From JBPBQZ01 sp050955105 (lineage in GTDB: Bacteria; Pseudomonadota; Gammaproteobacteria; Burkholderiales; Burkholderiaceae): a stretch of 64,000 nucleotides of DNA. Shown here piece after piece: positions 45,194 through 53,971 of the stretch. Both the position numbers and the translations under genes were made by a program. Position 1 is the first letter of the stretch; every line of letters begins with the position of its first letter. Location: positions 10,166-74,165 of the forward strand of contig JBPBQZ010000003.1 in assembly GCA_050955105.1 (NCBI GenBank). The letters run 5' to 3'. The notes beneath the pieces were generated by a model that made no database searches, was not told the origin of the DNA, and saw only the letters and a program-made list of their open reading frames with translations.

Positions 45194-45760
45194 TCAGCTC
45201 GCCTTTTCAGTTTTAGCCAGAAAACCGCGGACGAAGTCGGCGAGATCGTCATGTACGTGCACGCCCTCGGGCAGCGGGCCTTGCGCCAAGGTGCGCATGC
45301 CCTTGCCGGAGCGCACCAGATGCGCGTCGAAGCCAGCGTTCAGCGCCGCCTCGATATCGCGCGCCGCGTCGCCGACCATCGGCGTGCCGGCACGGTCGAT
45401 GTCGTAGCGCGCGACGATTTCCTCGAGCAGCCCGGTGCCCGGCTTGCGGCAGCCGCATTTCTCGGCCGCCGTATGCGGGCAGAAAAATACCGCGTCGATG
45501 CGTCCACCTACGTCAGCCGCCGCGCGATGCATCTTCGCGTGAATGGAGTTCAGCGTGTTCATGCCGAACAAGCCGCGGCCGATGCCTGACTGATTGGTGG
45601 CCACCACCACTCGATAGCCAGCCTGATTGAGCTTGGCGATGGCCTCCAGGCTGCCCGGCAGCGGATGCCACTCGTCCGGCGACTTGATGAACTCGTCGGA
45701 GTCGGCGTTGATCACGCCGTCACGGTCGAGTACCACGAGCTTGCGGGGGGACGTGCTCAT
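45194..45760 (-). CDS. gmhB: D-glycero-beta-D-manno-heptose-1,7-bisphosphate 7-phosphatase
   Basis: A 188-residue HAD phosphatase in ADP-heptose synthesis for LPS inner core. Nucleophile Asp12 and acid Asp14 are in LDRDGVIN. The family's structural zinc site is complete: Cys94, His96, Cys102, Cys104. It starts 2 bp after the glyS stop and is followed by plsC, as in many Burkholderiaceae. Confidence 0.95.
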   Translation of the reverse strand: MSTSPRKLVVLDRDGVINADSDEFIKSPDEWHPLPGSLEAIAKLNQAGYRVVVATNQSGIGRGLFGMNTLNSIHAKMHRAAADVGGRIDAVFFCPHTAAEKCGCRKPGTGLLEEIVARYDIDRAGTPMVGDAARDIEAALNAGFDAHLVRSGKGMRTLAQGPLPEGVHVHDDLADFVRGFLAKTEKAS

Positions 45761-45762
45761 GA

Positions 45763-47961
45763 TCAGGCCGCCAGCCGCGAGATATCGGCGACGGAATTCA
45801 TCCTGCGCCGCAAGCTTTCGAGCAGCGCCAGCCGATTGGCGCGCACCGCGGGGTCGTCGGCATTCACCATCACGTCGTCGAAGAACGCGTCGACCGCCTC
45901 GCGCAGCGACGCCAGTGACGAAAGCTCGGCGGTGTAGCGATGCGCGGCGGCGCCAGCGCCTGGCGTGGCGTCGATAGCCGCCGATTCATCTTCGCTCGCG
46001 GTTGCCAGCAAGCGCGCATGCAGCGCACGCTCTGCCGGTTCCGAAAACAGCGATACATCGACTGCCGGAGCGGACGCCGCTGCGTCGGCTGTGCGATCGC
46101 CGCCCTCGACCTTGTCTGCGGCGGCAGGCGCGGCGGATTTGCGCAGGATGTTCGAGATGCGTTTATTGGCAGCCGCCAACGCCGGCGCCTCCGGTAAGGC
46201 CTGGAAGGCGCGCACCGCGTCCAGCCGCGCCAGCACGTCGGTCAGTTGCGAAACGGGCTGCGCCAGTACAGCCTCGATTACCGAACCTTCGTAGTTGCGT
46301 TCGCGCAGCAAGCCTTTCAGGCGCTCGATGAGGAAGGCATAGATGTCTGCGGTGGATTCGACCAGCGACGGTACCGCGCCGAATGCGCGATATGCGATGC
46401 CGAGCAATGCCGACAGATCGAGCGGCAAGGCCTTGTCGAGCAGAATTCGAAGCACGCCGAGCGCTTGTCGACGCAGTGCGAAAGGATCTTTCTCGCCGGT
46501 CGGCGCAAGCCCGATGCCCCAGATGCCCGTCAGCGTTTCCAGTTTGTCGGCCAGCGCCACCACCGTGCCGATGTTCGAGGTGGGCAGGGCGTCGCCGGAG
46601 TAACGGGGCAGGTAATGTTCGGAGCAGGCACGCGCCACTTCGTCTGCTTCGCCGTCATGGTGCGCGTAGTAGGTGCCCATGGTCCCTTGCAGCTCGGGGA
46701 ATTCGCCCACCATGTCGGTCAGCAAATCGGCCTTTGCAAGCCGCGCCGCGCGTTCGATCAGTGCCAGGCGTTCGGCGTTTTCGCCCAGCGCTTCGCCAAT
46801 CGCGCGGGCGATCGTCGTGATGCGTTCGGTGCGCGCCAACTGCGACCCGAGTTTGTTGTGATAGACCACATTCGCCAGCAAAGGCACGCGCTCGGCCAGT
46901 GGCCGCTTGCGGTCTTGTTGGTAGAAGAACTGCGCATCGGCCAGGCGCGGCCGCACGACGCGTTCGTTACCTTCGATGATTTGCTCAGGCGTCGCGGTCT
47001 TCAGATTGGAGACTACGAGGAAACGTGAGCGCAGGCGCCCCGCGGCGTCGGTCAGCGCGAAATACTTTTGATTGGTCTGCATCGTCAGGATCAGGCACTC
47101 CTGCGGCACCTCGAGGAAGCTTTCGTCGAACCGGCATGCGTAGATGACCGGCCATTCGACCAGCGCGTTGACTTCGTCGATCAACGCCTCGGGCATCACG
47201 ACCAGGTCGTCACCGGCGGCCTGCCGCAGTTGTTCGACGATCGTCTTGCGGCGTGCCGCCAGGTCGGCGACGACGCTGCCGCGCGTTTCGAGCAACGACG
47301 CGTAGGCTTCGGCGCGATCGATTTCGATGCTGCCCGCGGACAGGAAGCGATGGCCGCGGGTAATCCGGCCCGCCGCCAGGCCGAGCGCCGACACCGGCAC
47401 GATGGCGTCACCGAACAGTGCGACCAGGCCATGCGCCGGTCGCACGAAGCGCACCGTTGCGCCATCGGGACGCTGATAGCTCATCACCTTCGGGATCGGT
47501 AACTTCTCGAGGGTTTCCGTCAGTGCCTGCTGCAGGCCGTCGGCAAGCGTTGCGCCGGCTGCGGTATAGCTGATGAAAAAGGCTTCGTTCTTGCCGTCGG
47601 CGGCGCGTTCGAGATCGGCGACCGGAAAGTCCGCGAAGCCGGCCGCGGCCAGCTTCTTGAGCAAGGGCGCGCTGGGCGCGCCTGATTTATCCAGCCCGAC
47701 CGAAACCGGCAGCAGCTTCTCGCGAATCTGCCGCGTCGGCGCCACGCTGCGCACGCCGTCGAGTAAAACGGCAAGTCGCCGCGGCGTGCCGAAGGCGCGC
47801 AGATTGGTGCCGGCCTGCGGTGCATCGCTCAGCAGCCCGCGCGCATGCAGGCGGTTGGCGAGGCCTTCGGCGAAGGCTTCGGTCAGTCGCGCAAGCGCCT
47901 TGGGCGGCAGTTCCTCGGTCAGTAATTCCACCAGCAAGGTGGCAGTGGATGCTTCGCTCAT
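45763..47961 (-). CDS. glyS: Glycyl-tRNA synthetase beta subunit
   Basis: A 732-residue beta subunit of the heterotetrameric bacterial GlyRS, providing tRNA recognition. LLVELLTEELPPKAL at the N-terminus and the HD-like core with YYAHHDGE fit the family. The start at 47961 (MSEAST) follows AGGAAG and overlaps the glyQ stop by 4 bp. An Ala/Asp-rich insert around residues 620-685 makes it some 30 residues longer than usual. Confidence 0.96.
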   Translation of the reverse strand: MSEASTATLLVELLTEELPPKALARLTEAFAEGLANRLHARGLLSDAPQAGTNLRAFGTPRRLAVLLDGVRSVAPTRQIREKLLPVSVGLDKSGAPSAPLLKKLAAAGFADFPVADLERAADGKNEAFFISYTAAGATLADGLQQALTETLEKLPIPKVMSYQRPDGATVRFVRPAHGLVALFGDAIVPVSALGLAAGRITRGHRFLSAGSIEIDRAEAYASLLETRGSVVADLAARRKTIVEQLRQAAGDDLVVMPEALIDEVNALVEWPVIYACRFDESFLEVPQECLILTMQTNQKYFALTDAAGRLRSRFLVVSNLKTATPEQIIEGNERVVRPRLADAQFFYQQDRKRPLAERVPLLANVVYHNKLGSQLARTERITTIARAIGEALGENAERLALIERAARLAKADLLTDMVGEFPELQGTMGTYYAHHDGEADEVARACSEHYLPRYSGDALPTSNIGTVVALADKLETLTGIWGIGLAPTGEKDPFALRRQALGVLRILLDKALPLDLSALLGIAYRAFGAVPSLVESTADIYAFLIERLKGLLRERNYEGSVIEAVLAQPVSQLTDVLARLDAVRAFQALPEAPALAAANKRISNILRKSAAPAAADKVEGGDRTADAAASAPAVDVSLFSEPAERALHARLLATASEDESAAIDATPGAGAAAHRYTAELSSLASLREAVDAFFDDVMVNADDPAVRANRLALLESLRRRMNSVADISRLAA

Positions 47962-48878
47962 CGGATTGACTTCCTGTCCTCGGGGTGACGCGCCAGCGGA
48001 AAGCCCAGCTTTTCCCGTGATTGGAAATAGGCTTCGGCGACCAGTCGCGACAGCGCGCGGATACGGCCCATGTAGGCGGCGCGCTCGGTAACCGAGATGG
48101 CGCCGCGCGCATCGAGAAGATTGAATGTGTGCGCGGCCTTGAGAATCATTTCGTAGGCCGGCAGTGCAAGTTGGCATTCGATCAGCCGCTTAGCCTCACT
48201 TTCATAGCGATTGAAGAAATCGAACAGCATTTCCTGGTTCGACTGCTCGAAGTTATAGGTGGATTGTTCGACTTCGTTCTGGTGGAACACGTCGCGGTAG
48301 TAGAGCGCGCGCTTTTGTCCCTGTTCTTCCCATTCGGTCCAGACCAGGTCGTAGATGCTTTCGGCTTTCTGCAGATACATTGCCAGCCGCTCGATGCCGT
48401 AGGTGATTTCGCCCAGCACCGGATTGCAGTCGAGACCGCCGACCTGCTGGAAATAGGTGAACTGCGTGACTTCCATGCCGTTCAGCCAGACTTCCCACCC
48501 CATGCCCCAGGCGCCCAGCGTGGGATTTTCCCAATCGTCTTCGACGAAGCGCACATCGTTCTGCTGCAAGTCGAGGCCGAGGGCTTCGAGCGAACCGAGA
48601 TAGAGGTCGAGAATGTTTTCCGGCGCCGGCTTCAACACCACTTGATACTGGTAATAGTGCTGCAGCCGGTTTGGATTGTCGCCGTAGCGGCCGTCTTTCG
48701 GGCGGCGCGACGGTTGTACGTAGGCAGCCCGCCAGGGCTCGGGGCCAATGGCGCGCAGGAAAGTGGCGGTGTGCGAAGTGCCCGCGCCCACTTCCATGTC
48801 GTAGGGTTGCAGCAGCGCGCAGCCCTGGGCGTCCCAGTAAGACTGCAGCGTGAGAATGATTTGCTGGAAACTTGGCAT
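47958..48878 (-). CDS. glyQ: Glycyl-tRNA synthetase alpha subunit
   Basis: A 306-residue class II catalytic subunit forming glycyl-adenylate. FQQIILTLQSYWDAQGCALLQPYD is split by family motifs GAGTSHTATFLRA and PSRRPKDGRYG; motif-3-type GEITYGIERLAMYLQ lies later. The ATG at 48878 gives the family N-terminus; a longer frame upstream is not conserved. It precedes glyS with an ATGA overlap. Confidence 0.96.
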   Translation of the reverse strand: MPSFQQIILTLQSYWDAQGCALLQPYDMEVGAGTSHTATFLRAIGPEPWRAAYVQPSRRPKDGRYGDNPNRLQHYYQYQVVLKPAPENILDLYLGSLEALGLDLQQNDVRFVEDDWENPTLGAWGMGWEVWLNGMEVTQFTYFQQVGGLDCNPVLGEITYGIERLAMYLQKAESIYDLVWTEWEEQGQKRALYYRDVFHQNEVEQSTYNFEQSNQEMLFDFFNRYESEAKRLIECQLALPAYEMILKAAHTFNLLDARGAISVTERAAYMGRIRALSRLVAEAYFQSREKLGFPLARHPEDRKSIR

Positions 48879-48981
48879 GATGCCTGCAAGGCCGGGACTG
48901 GAAACGCGCAATTTTAGCCGTTGCCGCGAGGTTTTGCGACTTCGGCCGTTTGGCCAGGCGGCCGCGGATGGTGGCCGGACG

Positions 48982-50673
48982 TTACGTGCGACGGCGCGCT
49001 TTGGCGAGCGGCACGGCGGCCCACAGCAAGCCGAGGCAGGACACCAGCAACACCGACAGATTGCCCAGCCGTACGTAGGGGGTAAGGCCCGAGGTACCCG
49101 ATACGCGAGCCGTGAGTGCCCCCACGGCAAACGCTGGCAGGCGCTCCCGCACGTGACCTTGCGCATCGATCACGGCGGTGGCACCGGTGTTGGTGGCCCG
49201 CAGCACCGGCCGTTCGGTTTCCAGCGCGCGCATGCGCGCGATCTGCAAATGTTGGTCGAGCGCGACGGTGTTGCCGAACCAGGCCAGGTTGGTCGAATTG
49301 ACCAGCACGTCGGCGGTTTGCCGCTGGCCGCGCAAGGTGCGCGCGATCTCTTCGCCGAAAATATCCTCATAACAGATGTCGACCGCGAAACGGACACCGT
49401 GCGCTTCGAACGGCGGCTGCACCGGTGCACCGCGCGAAAAATCGCCCAGCGGAATGTTCATCAGGTCGACAAACCAGCGGAAGCCCCACGGCACAAATTC
49501 GCCGAAGGGCACCAGATGGTGCTTGTCATAGCGAAACACGCCAGCTTGCCCCGCCGTCACGCCGAGTGTGGTGTTGGTGAAATCGGTCGGGCCGGCCGGC
49601 GTGAGTCGCGCGCCGATGGTGCCGAGCAGCACCGACGAGCCGGTCGTGTCGGCGAAGTGGCGCACGCTCTCGGCGAAACTGGCCGGAATGGTCTGCATCA
49701 GCACGGGGATGGCGGTTTCCGGCGTGACGATCAGGTCGGCGGGCGTGGCGGTGATCAATGCCTGATACAGCGCTAAAGCGTGATCGATGCCGGCCTGGCC
49801 GAATTTCATATCTTGCTGGACGCTGCCCTGCAGCAATCGCACGGATACCGAGGTGCGTGACGGCACGGTCCAGGCGATGCGACTGGCCAGCAGGCCGCCG
49901 GCGATCAGCAGAAAGCCGACCAGCAGTCGGGGCGCGAAGTGAAACAGCGCGTTGGTCGCAGCCTGATGACGGTCGGCGGTGCGGACGCCGCCGTCGGGCA
50001 TGGCCGCTGCACCCGGTGCCGCGACCGGCGCGGAAGCAGCAATGGCGGGTACGACAGTCTCGAGCGGCTCGTCATTTCGCGAGGGCCAGCCGGCGACGAC
50101 TTGCGCCAACAGCGCCGCCAGTAACGCGAGCACCCAGCCAATGCCGTATACGCCGACCAGCGACGCGTAGCCACCCAGCGGACCATCGGTTTGCGCATAG
50201 CCGCTGGCAAGCCAGGGAAAGCCGGTGAAGACCGTGCCGCGCAGCCATTCGCCAAGCGCCCAGGCGCTGGCCATTGCCACCGCGCTTGGCCAGTTGCGCC
50301 GGCCGCGCGACAGCAGGCGCCACAGCAACGCCGCCAGTCCGGCATAGAAGCCCAGGTAGATCGAGAACAGCAGCACCGCGCCGGCCGCCAGCGGCGGTGC
50401 CATGCCACCGTAGAAATGCATGCTGATATAGAGCCACCAGATGCCGCTGAGAAAACCGCCGCAGCCGAATGCCAAGCCCGCGGCGAAAGCGCCTGCCGCC
50501 GAACGGGCGCGAAACAACAGTAGGAAGTAGGCGATGAAGACGCCAATTTCGAGCCAGCCGCCGTGCGGTACCGGCGCAAAAGACAGCGTGTTCAGCGCAC
50601 CGAAGCTGGCAGCCAGCAACAGGGGCAGGGCGCGCTGCGCGGCGCGCGTGGGAATCGTCGATACGGCGGGCAT
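48982..50673 (-). CDS. lnt: Apolipoprotein N-acyltransferase
   Basis: A 563-residue inner-membrane enzyme adding the third acyl chain to lipoproteins. About six N-terminal membrane segments are followed by a nitrilase domain with the triad Glu (VTPETAIP), Lys (YDKHHLVPFGE) and Cys434 (DICYED). An Ala/Pro-rich loop of some 45 residues interrupts the protein between the membrane part and the nitrilase domain. It is 18 bp after corC, the usual neighbour. Confidence 0.95.
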   Translation of the reverse strand: MPAVSTIPTRAAQRALPLLLAASFGALNTLSFAPVPHGGWLEIGVFIAYFLLLFRARSAAGAFAAGLAFGCGGFLSGIWWLYISMHFYGGMAPPLAAGAVLLFSIYLGFYAGLAALLWRLLSRGRRNWPSAVAMASAWALGEWLRGTVFTGFPWLASGYAQTDGPLGGYASLVGVYGIGWVLALLAALLAQVVAGWPSRNDEPLETVVPAIAASAPVAAPGAAAMPDGGVRTADRHQAATNALFHFAPRLLVGFLLIAGGLLASRIAWTVPSRTSVSVRLLQGSVQQDMKFGQAGIDHALALYQALITATPADLIVTPETAIPVLMQTIPASFAESVRHFADTTGSSVLLGTIGARLTPAGPTDFTNTTLGVTAGQAGVFRYDKHHLVPFGEFVPWGFRWFVDLMNIPLGDFSRGAPVQPPFEAHGVRFAVDICYEDIFGEEIARTLRGQRQTADVLVNSTNLAWFGNTVALDQHLQIARMRALETERPVLRATNTGATAVIDAQGHVRERLPAFAVGALTARVSGTSGLTPYVRLGNLSVLLVSCLGLLWAAVPLAKARRRT

Positions 50674-50691
50674 GCGGGAAGGTGTCAGGGC

Positions 50692-51558
50692 TTAAGCGAG
50701 AGAAGGTGCGGCAGGCGCTGGCGGAGGATTGACCAGCAGCATATGCAACTGCCGCGCATCGCCGCGCAGCACCTCGAAGTCGAAGCCGTCGATCTGCACC
50801 TTCTCGCCGCGATGTGGCACGCGGCCGAAGCGCGTCGTGACCAGTCCGCCGATCGTATCGAACTCGTCGTCGCTGAATTGAGTGCCGAAGATTTCGTTGA
50901 ACTGCTCGATCTCCGTCAACGCCCGCACGCGAAAACGACCGTCGGGCGTGGCGATGATGTTGTCCTTTTCTTCGTCGAAATCGAATTCGTCTTCAATGTC
51001 GCCGACGATCTGCTCGAGCACGTCTTCGATCGTGATCAGCCCCGCCACGCCACCGTATTCGTCGACCACGATGGCCAGGTGATTGCGGTTGACGCGGAAG
51101 TCGTGCAGCAGCACGTTCAGGCGTTTCGATTCGGGAATGAAGACCGCCGGGCGCAGCATGCCGCGCACGTCGAAGTCTTCCTCGGCGTAATAGCGCAGCA
51201 GGTCTTTGGCAAGCAGCACGCCGATGATGTTGTCACGGCTGCTTTCGAACACCGGATAACGCGAATGCGCTTTTTCGAGCAGGAATGGAATGAAGGCGTC
51301 GGGACGCTCGGCGATGTTGATGGCGTCCATCTGCGCGCGCGGCACCATGATGTCGCGCGCCCGCAGTTCGGAGATCTGGAATACGCCCTCGATCATCGAC
51401 AGTGAATCGGCGTCGATCAGATTGCGCGCGTGTGCGTCCTGCAGGACTTCGAGCAGTTCGCTTCGCGATTCGGGTTCGGGAGAGATGAAATCGGTCAGCC
51501 GCTCCAGCAGCGACCGTGGCCGTTCTGTGTTGCGTCGACCAGGGTGAGGATCGTTCAT
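50692..51558 (-). CDS. corC: CorC/HlyC family protein (CBS domains, transporter-associated)
   Basis: A 288-residue protein with two CBS domains (about residues 65-190: RDIMVPRAQMDAI and VVDEYGGVAGLITIEDVLEQIVGDIEDE) and a C-terminal CorC/HlyC domain. Family members influence magnesium and cobalt efflux. The ATG at 51558 is used; a GTG six codons earlier is possible, neither with a good ribosome site. It precedes lnt as in E. coli ybeX-lnt. Confidence 0.91.
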   Translation of the reverse strand: MNDPHPGRRNTERPRSLLERLTDFISPEPESRSELLEVLQDAHARNLIDADSLSMIEGVFQISELRARDIMVPRAQMDAINIAERPDAFIPFLLEKAHSRYPVFESSRDNIIGVLLAKDLLRYYAEEDFDVRGMLRPAVFIPESKRLNVLLHDFRVNRNHLAIVVDEYGGVAGLITIEDVLEQIVGDIEDEFDFDEEKDNIIATPDGRFRVRALTEIEQFNEIFGTQFSDDEFDTIGGLVTTRFGRVPHRGEKVQIDGFDFEVLRGDARQLHMLLVNPPPAPAAPSLA

Positions 51559-51643
51559 TTGTGAGCGTCGCGGCACACGCGGCGGCGCGCTTGCTAAGCG
51601 TTCGGAATCGACGGAACGCTAAGGATACACCAAGAAATATGAC

Positions 51644-52375
51644 TTATTTGCAACGTCCGGCCAACAGTTCGAGACCGCGGTCGCGAATGCCCGCGGCGCG
51701 CAGTGCCTCGACCGTGCGCACGATATAGTCGAGCGTGCTGCCATAGCGTCCGCAGGCGCTGCTGGCTGCTTGCACCACTTCGGGCGCAAGCCGACCGGCA
51801 TAAGCGGCCGCGTCGCGGCGCATGACGAAAGCCAGCGCGCTGACGCGTCGGCCGTCCGCCAGATAACAAGGCAGCCAGGCGGGTCGATACGAGCCCATCG
51901 CCATCTCGCGCCGCCACAGCGCGTCGAGTGAGGCGCGTCGATCGTCGGCGGCGACTCGCAGTGCCATGCCGTGGCAAGAACCGCCCCGGTCGAGCCCCAG
52001 TACCAAGCCTGGCCGTTCGACAGTGCCGCGATTCACGCGTGACCACAAATATAGCCCGCGGTGGTAGCCGCGTACCGAGGCACGGCACGATTCCGCCAGC
52101 GGCAGACCCGGGTTCCAGATCAACGAACCATAACCGAAGACCCAGAAATCGTCGGTGTCGGCGCGCTCGGCCAAGGTTGCGTCGAGCGAGGCGGCAAGTT
52201 CGGCGGCGCTCAGCAGCGCCGAGGCACCCAGCAGCGGCGGATAAGGACAGACTCTTGCGTCAGACGTGCGGAGCAATGCTGGCGCCAGGCAGTCGAGCGC
52301 TCGCGCTTCGCGACTGCGGTCTACATCTCGGCCGTCATTGCGGTCGGGATTGTCGTCGTCTTCGTAATCGCTCAT
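51644..52375 (-). CDS. Gamma-glutamylcyclotransferase, ChaC family
   Basis: A 243-residue protein with the cyclotransferase nucleotide FGYGSLIWNPG and the REM segment that carries the catalytic Glu (DALWRREMAMGSY). ChaC proteins degrade glutathione to 5-oxoproline and Cys-Gly. The ATG at 52375 overlaps the ybeY stop (ATGA). The first 60 residues are Asp/Arg-rich and not part of the fold. It lies between ybeY and corC, where most relatives have no such gene. Confidence 0.87.
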   Translation of the reverse strand: MSDYEDDDNPDRNDGRDVDRSREARALDCLAPALLRTSDARVCPYPPLLGASALLSAAELAASLDATLAERADTDDFWVFGYGSLIWNPGLPLAESCRASVRGYHRGLYLWSRVNRGTVERPGLVLGLDRGGSCHGMALRVAADDRRASLDALWRREMAMGSYRPAWLPCYLADGRRVSALAFVMRRDAAAYAGRLAPEVVQAASSACGRYGSTLDYIVRTVEALRAAGIRDRGLELLAGRCK

Positions 52376-52914
52376 GGACCGGGTTCCCCATACGGATCGG
52401 CGAAACCGAGCGCGCCTAGCGCGTCGCGCTCGATGCCTTCCATCTCTTGCGCTTCGGTTTCGTCCTCGTGATCGTAACCTTGTGCGTGCAGCACGCCGTG
52501 CACGATCAGATGCGCGTAATGGGCTTCGAGCGGTTTGCCTTGTTCCGTCGCTTCTTTCTCGACCACCGGACAGCACAGCACGATGTCGCCGCTGACCGGA
52601 TCGGTGTCGCTTTCGGCGTATGCGAAAGTCAGTACGTTAGTGGCGTAGTCGCGGCCGCGATAGGCGCGATTCAAGGCGCGGCCTTCGTCCGCATCGACGA
52701 AACGGAATGTGAGCTCGGCGTCGGCAAACAGCACCGCGCGCACCCAGGCAGAAATTTTGGTACGCGGCGGCAGCGTTTTGCGCAGCGCGTCGTCGTCGAT
52801 CGCGCATTGCACCGACAGTTGCAGCTTCGGCCTCTTCGCGGCGCGCGGTAGCGCCGCGGCGCCGGCGGCGTGGCTTGGTGCGGGAGAGGCCTCAGCCTTT
52901 GGCCGTGTTGCCAT
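52372..52914 (-). CDS. ybeY: Endoribonuclease YbeY
   Basis: A 180-residue metal-dependent RNase in 16S rRNA 3' maturation and ribosome quality control. The zinc motif is HGVLHAQGYDHEDE (H-x3-H-x5-H). RALNRAYRGRDYATNVLTF is typical. The ATG at 52914 is used, overlapping phoH by 23 bp; a TTG at 52950 would lengthen it. About 30 Ala/Pro-rich N-terminal residues precede the fold. Confidence 0.94.
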   Translation of the reverse strand: MATRPKAEASPAPSHAAGAAALPRAAKRPKLQLSVQCAIDDDALRKTLPPRTKISAWVRAVLFADAELTFRFVDADEGRALNRAYRGRDYATNVLTFAYAESDTDPVSGDIVLCCPVVEKEATEQGKPLEAHYAHLIVHGVLHAQGYDHEDETEAQEMEGIERDALGALGFADPYGEPGP

Positions 52915-53926
52915 GCGCGTGCGCGTCGTAAGCTTCGACGATTCGGGCAACCAGCGGATGGCGCACCACGTCGGCGCTGGTGAAGCGCGTCATGGCGATG
53001 CCTTTTACGTCGGCCAGCACTTGTTGCGCTTCCACCAGGCCGCTTTTCTGACCGCGCGGCAGGTCGACTTGCGTCGTATCGCCAGTCACGACCACCTTCG
53101 AGCCGAAACCGATGCGTGTCAGGAACATCTTCATTTGTTCCGGCGTGGTGTTTTGCGCCTCATCGAGAATAATGAAAGCGTGGTTCAGCGTACGGCCGCG
53201 CATATAAGCAAGCGGCGCGATCTCTATCATCTGCCGTTCGAACATCTTGGCCGTCTTGTCAAAACCGAGGAGTTCATAAAGCGCATCGTACAACGGACGC
53301 AAATACGGGTCGACTTTTTGTGCCAGATCGCCAGGCAGAAATCCCAGCCGCTCGCCGGCTTCGACCGCGGGCCGTGTGAGGATGATGCGTTTGACCTGAT
53401 CGCGCTCGATCGCGTCTACGGCGCAGGCAACCGCGAGATAGGTTTTGCCGGTGCCCGCCGGTCCGATACCGAAGGTGACGTCGTGCGCAAGGATGCTGCG
53501 CAGGTAATCGCGCTGTACCGGGGTGCGGCCGCGCAGATCGTTGCGGCGCGTCTTCAACACGGCATCGAGCAGCGCCGGCTCGGCGGCGTCGGTCGACGCC
53601 ACGGTGCCGTTGGCGGCCGACGCGGACGCCGACGGGTCGTCGTGGCCTGGCTCAACGGCTTCGACGGCATGGCGTGATTCGATCAGCGCCAACTGTACGT
53701 CGTCGATGGACACGGGTTCACGGGCGCGTCGGTACAGGTTTTCCAGCAGCGCCAGCGCAGCCTTGGCACCGCGGCCTCGCACCGTGATCTGGTGTCCGCG
53801 TCGCGTCAGCGTCACATCGAGCGCCCGTTCAATCTGGCGCAAATTACCTTCCAGCGGTCCACAAAGGTTGACGAGCCGCTCGTTGCTGTCGCGGGGGGCG
53901 GTGAATTCCAGCGGGGTGTTTTTCAA
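52892..53926 (-). CDS. PhoH-like ATPase (YbeZ)
   Basis: A 344-residue P-loop ATPase with Walker A GPAGTGKT and Walker B IILDEAQN, in the usual place before ybeY; E. coli YbeZ binds YbeY. The apparent start is TTG at 53926 (then KNTPLEFTAPRDSNERLVNLCGPL), matching family N-termini. No ATG or GTG is available in frame before a stop 15 codons upstream. An Ala/Ser-rich insert lies near residues 98-115. Confidence 0.93.
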   Translation of the reverse strand: MKNTPLEFTAPRDSNERLVNLCGPLEGNLRQIERALDVTLTRRGHQITVRGRGAKAALALLENLYRRAREPVSIDDVQLALIESRHAVEAVEPGHDDPSASASAANGTVASTDAAEPALLDAVLKTRRNDLRGRTPVQRDYLRSILAHDVTFGIGPAGTGKTYLAVACAVDAIERDQVKRIILTRPAVEAGERLGFLPGDLAQKVDPYLRPLYDALYELLGFDKTAKMFERQMIEIAPLAYMRGRTLNHAFIILDEAQNTTPEQMKMFLTRIGFGSKVVVTGDTTQVDLPRGQKSGLVEAQQVLADVKGIAMTRFTSADVVRHPLVARIVEAYDAHAHGNTAKG

Positions 53927-53971
53927 GTATCGGAAGTCCGGTTCGCCAATTATGGAAAGCGCGCGGCAACG

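Noticed and set aside
45194..45760. HAD phosphatase as MupP of the muramic acid salvage pathway
   Set aside because: The Cys/His zinc site and DRDGVIN identify GmhB, not MupP.
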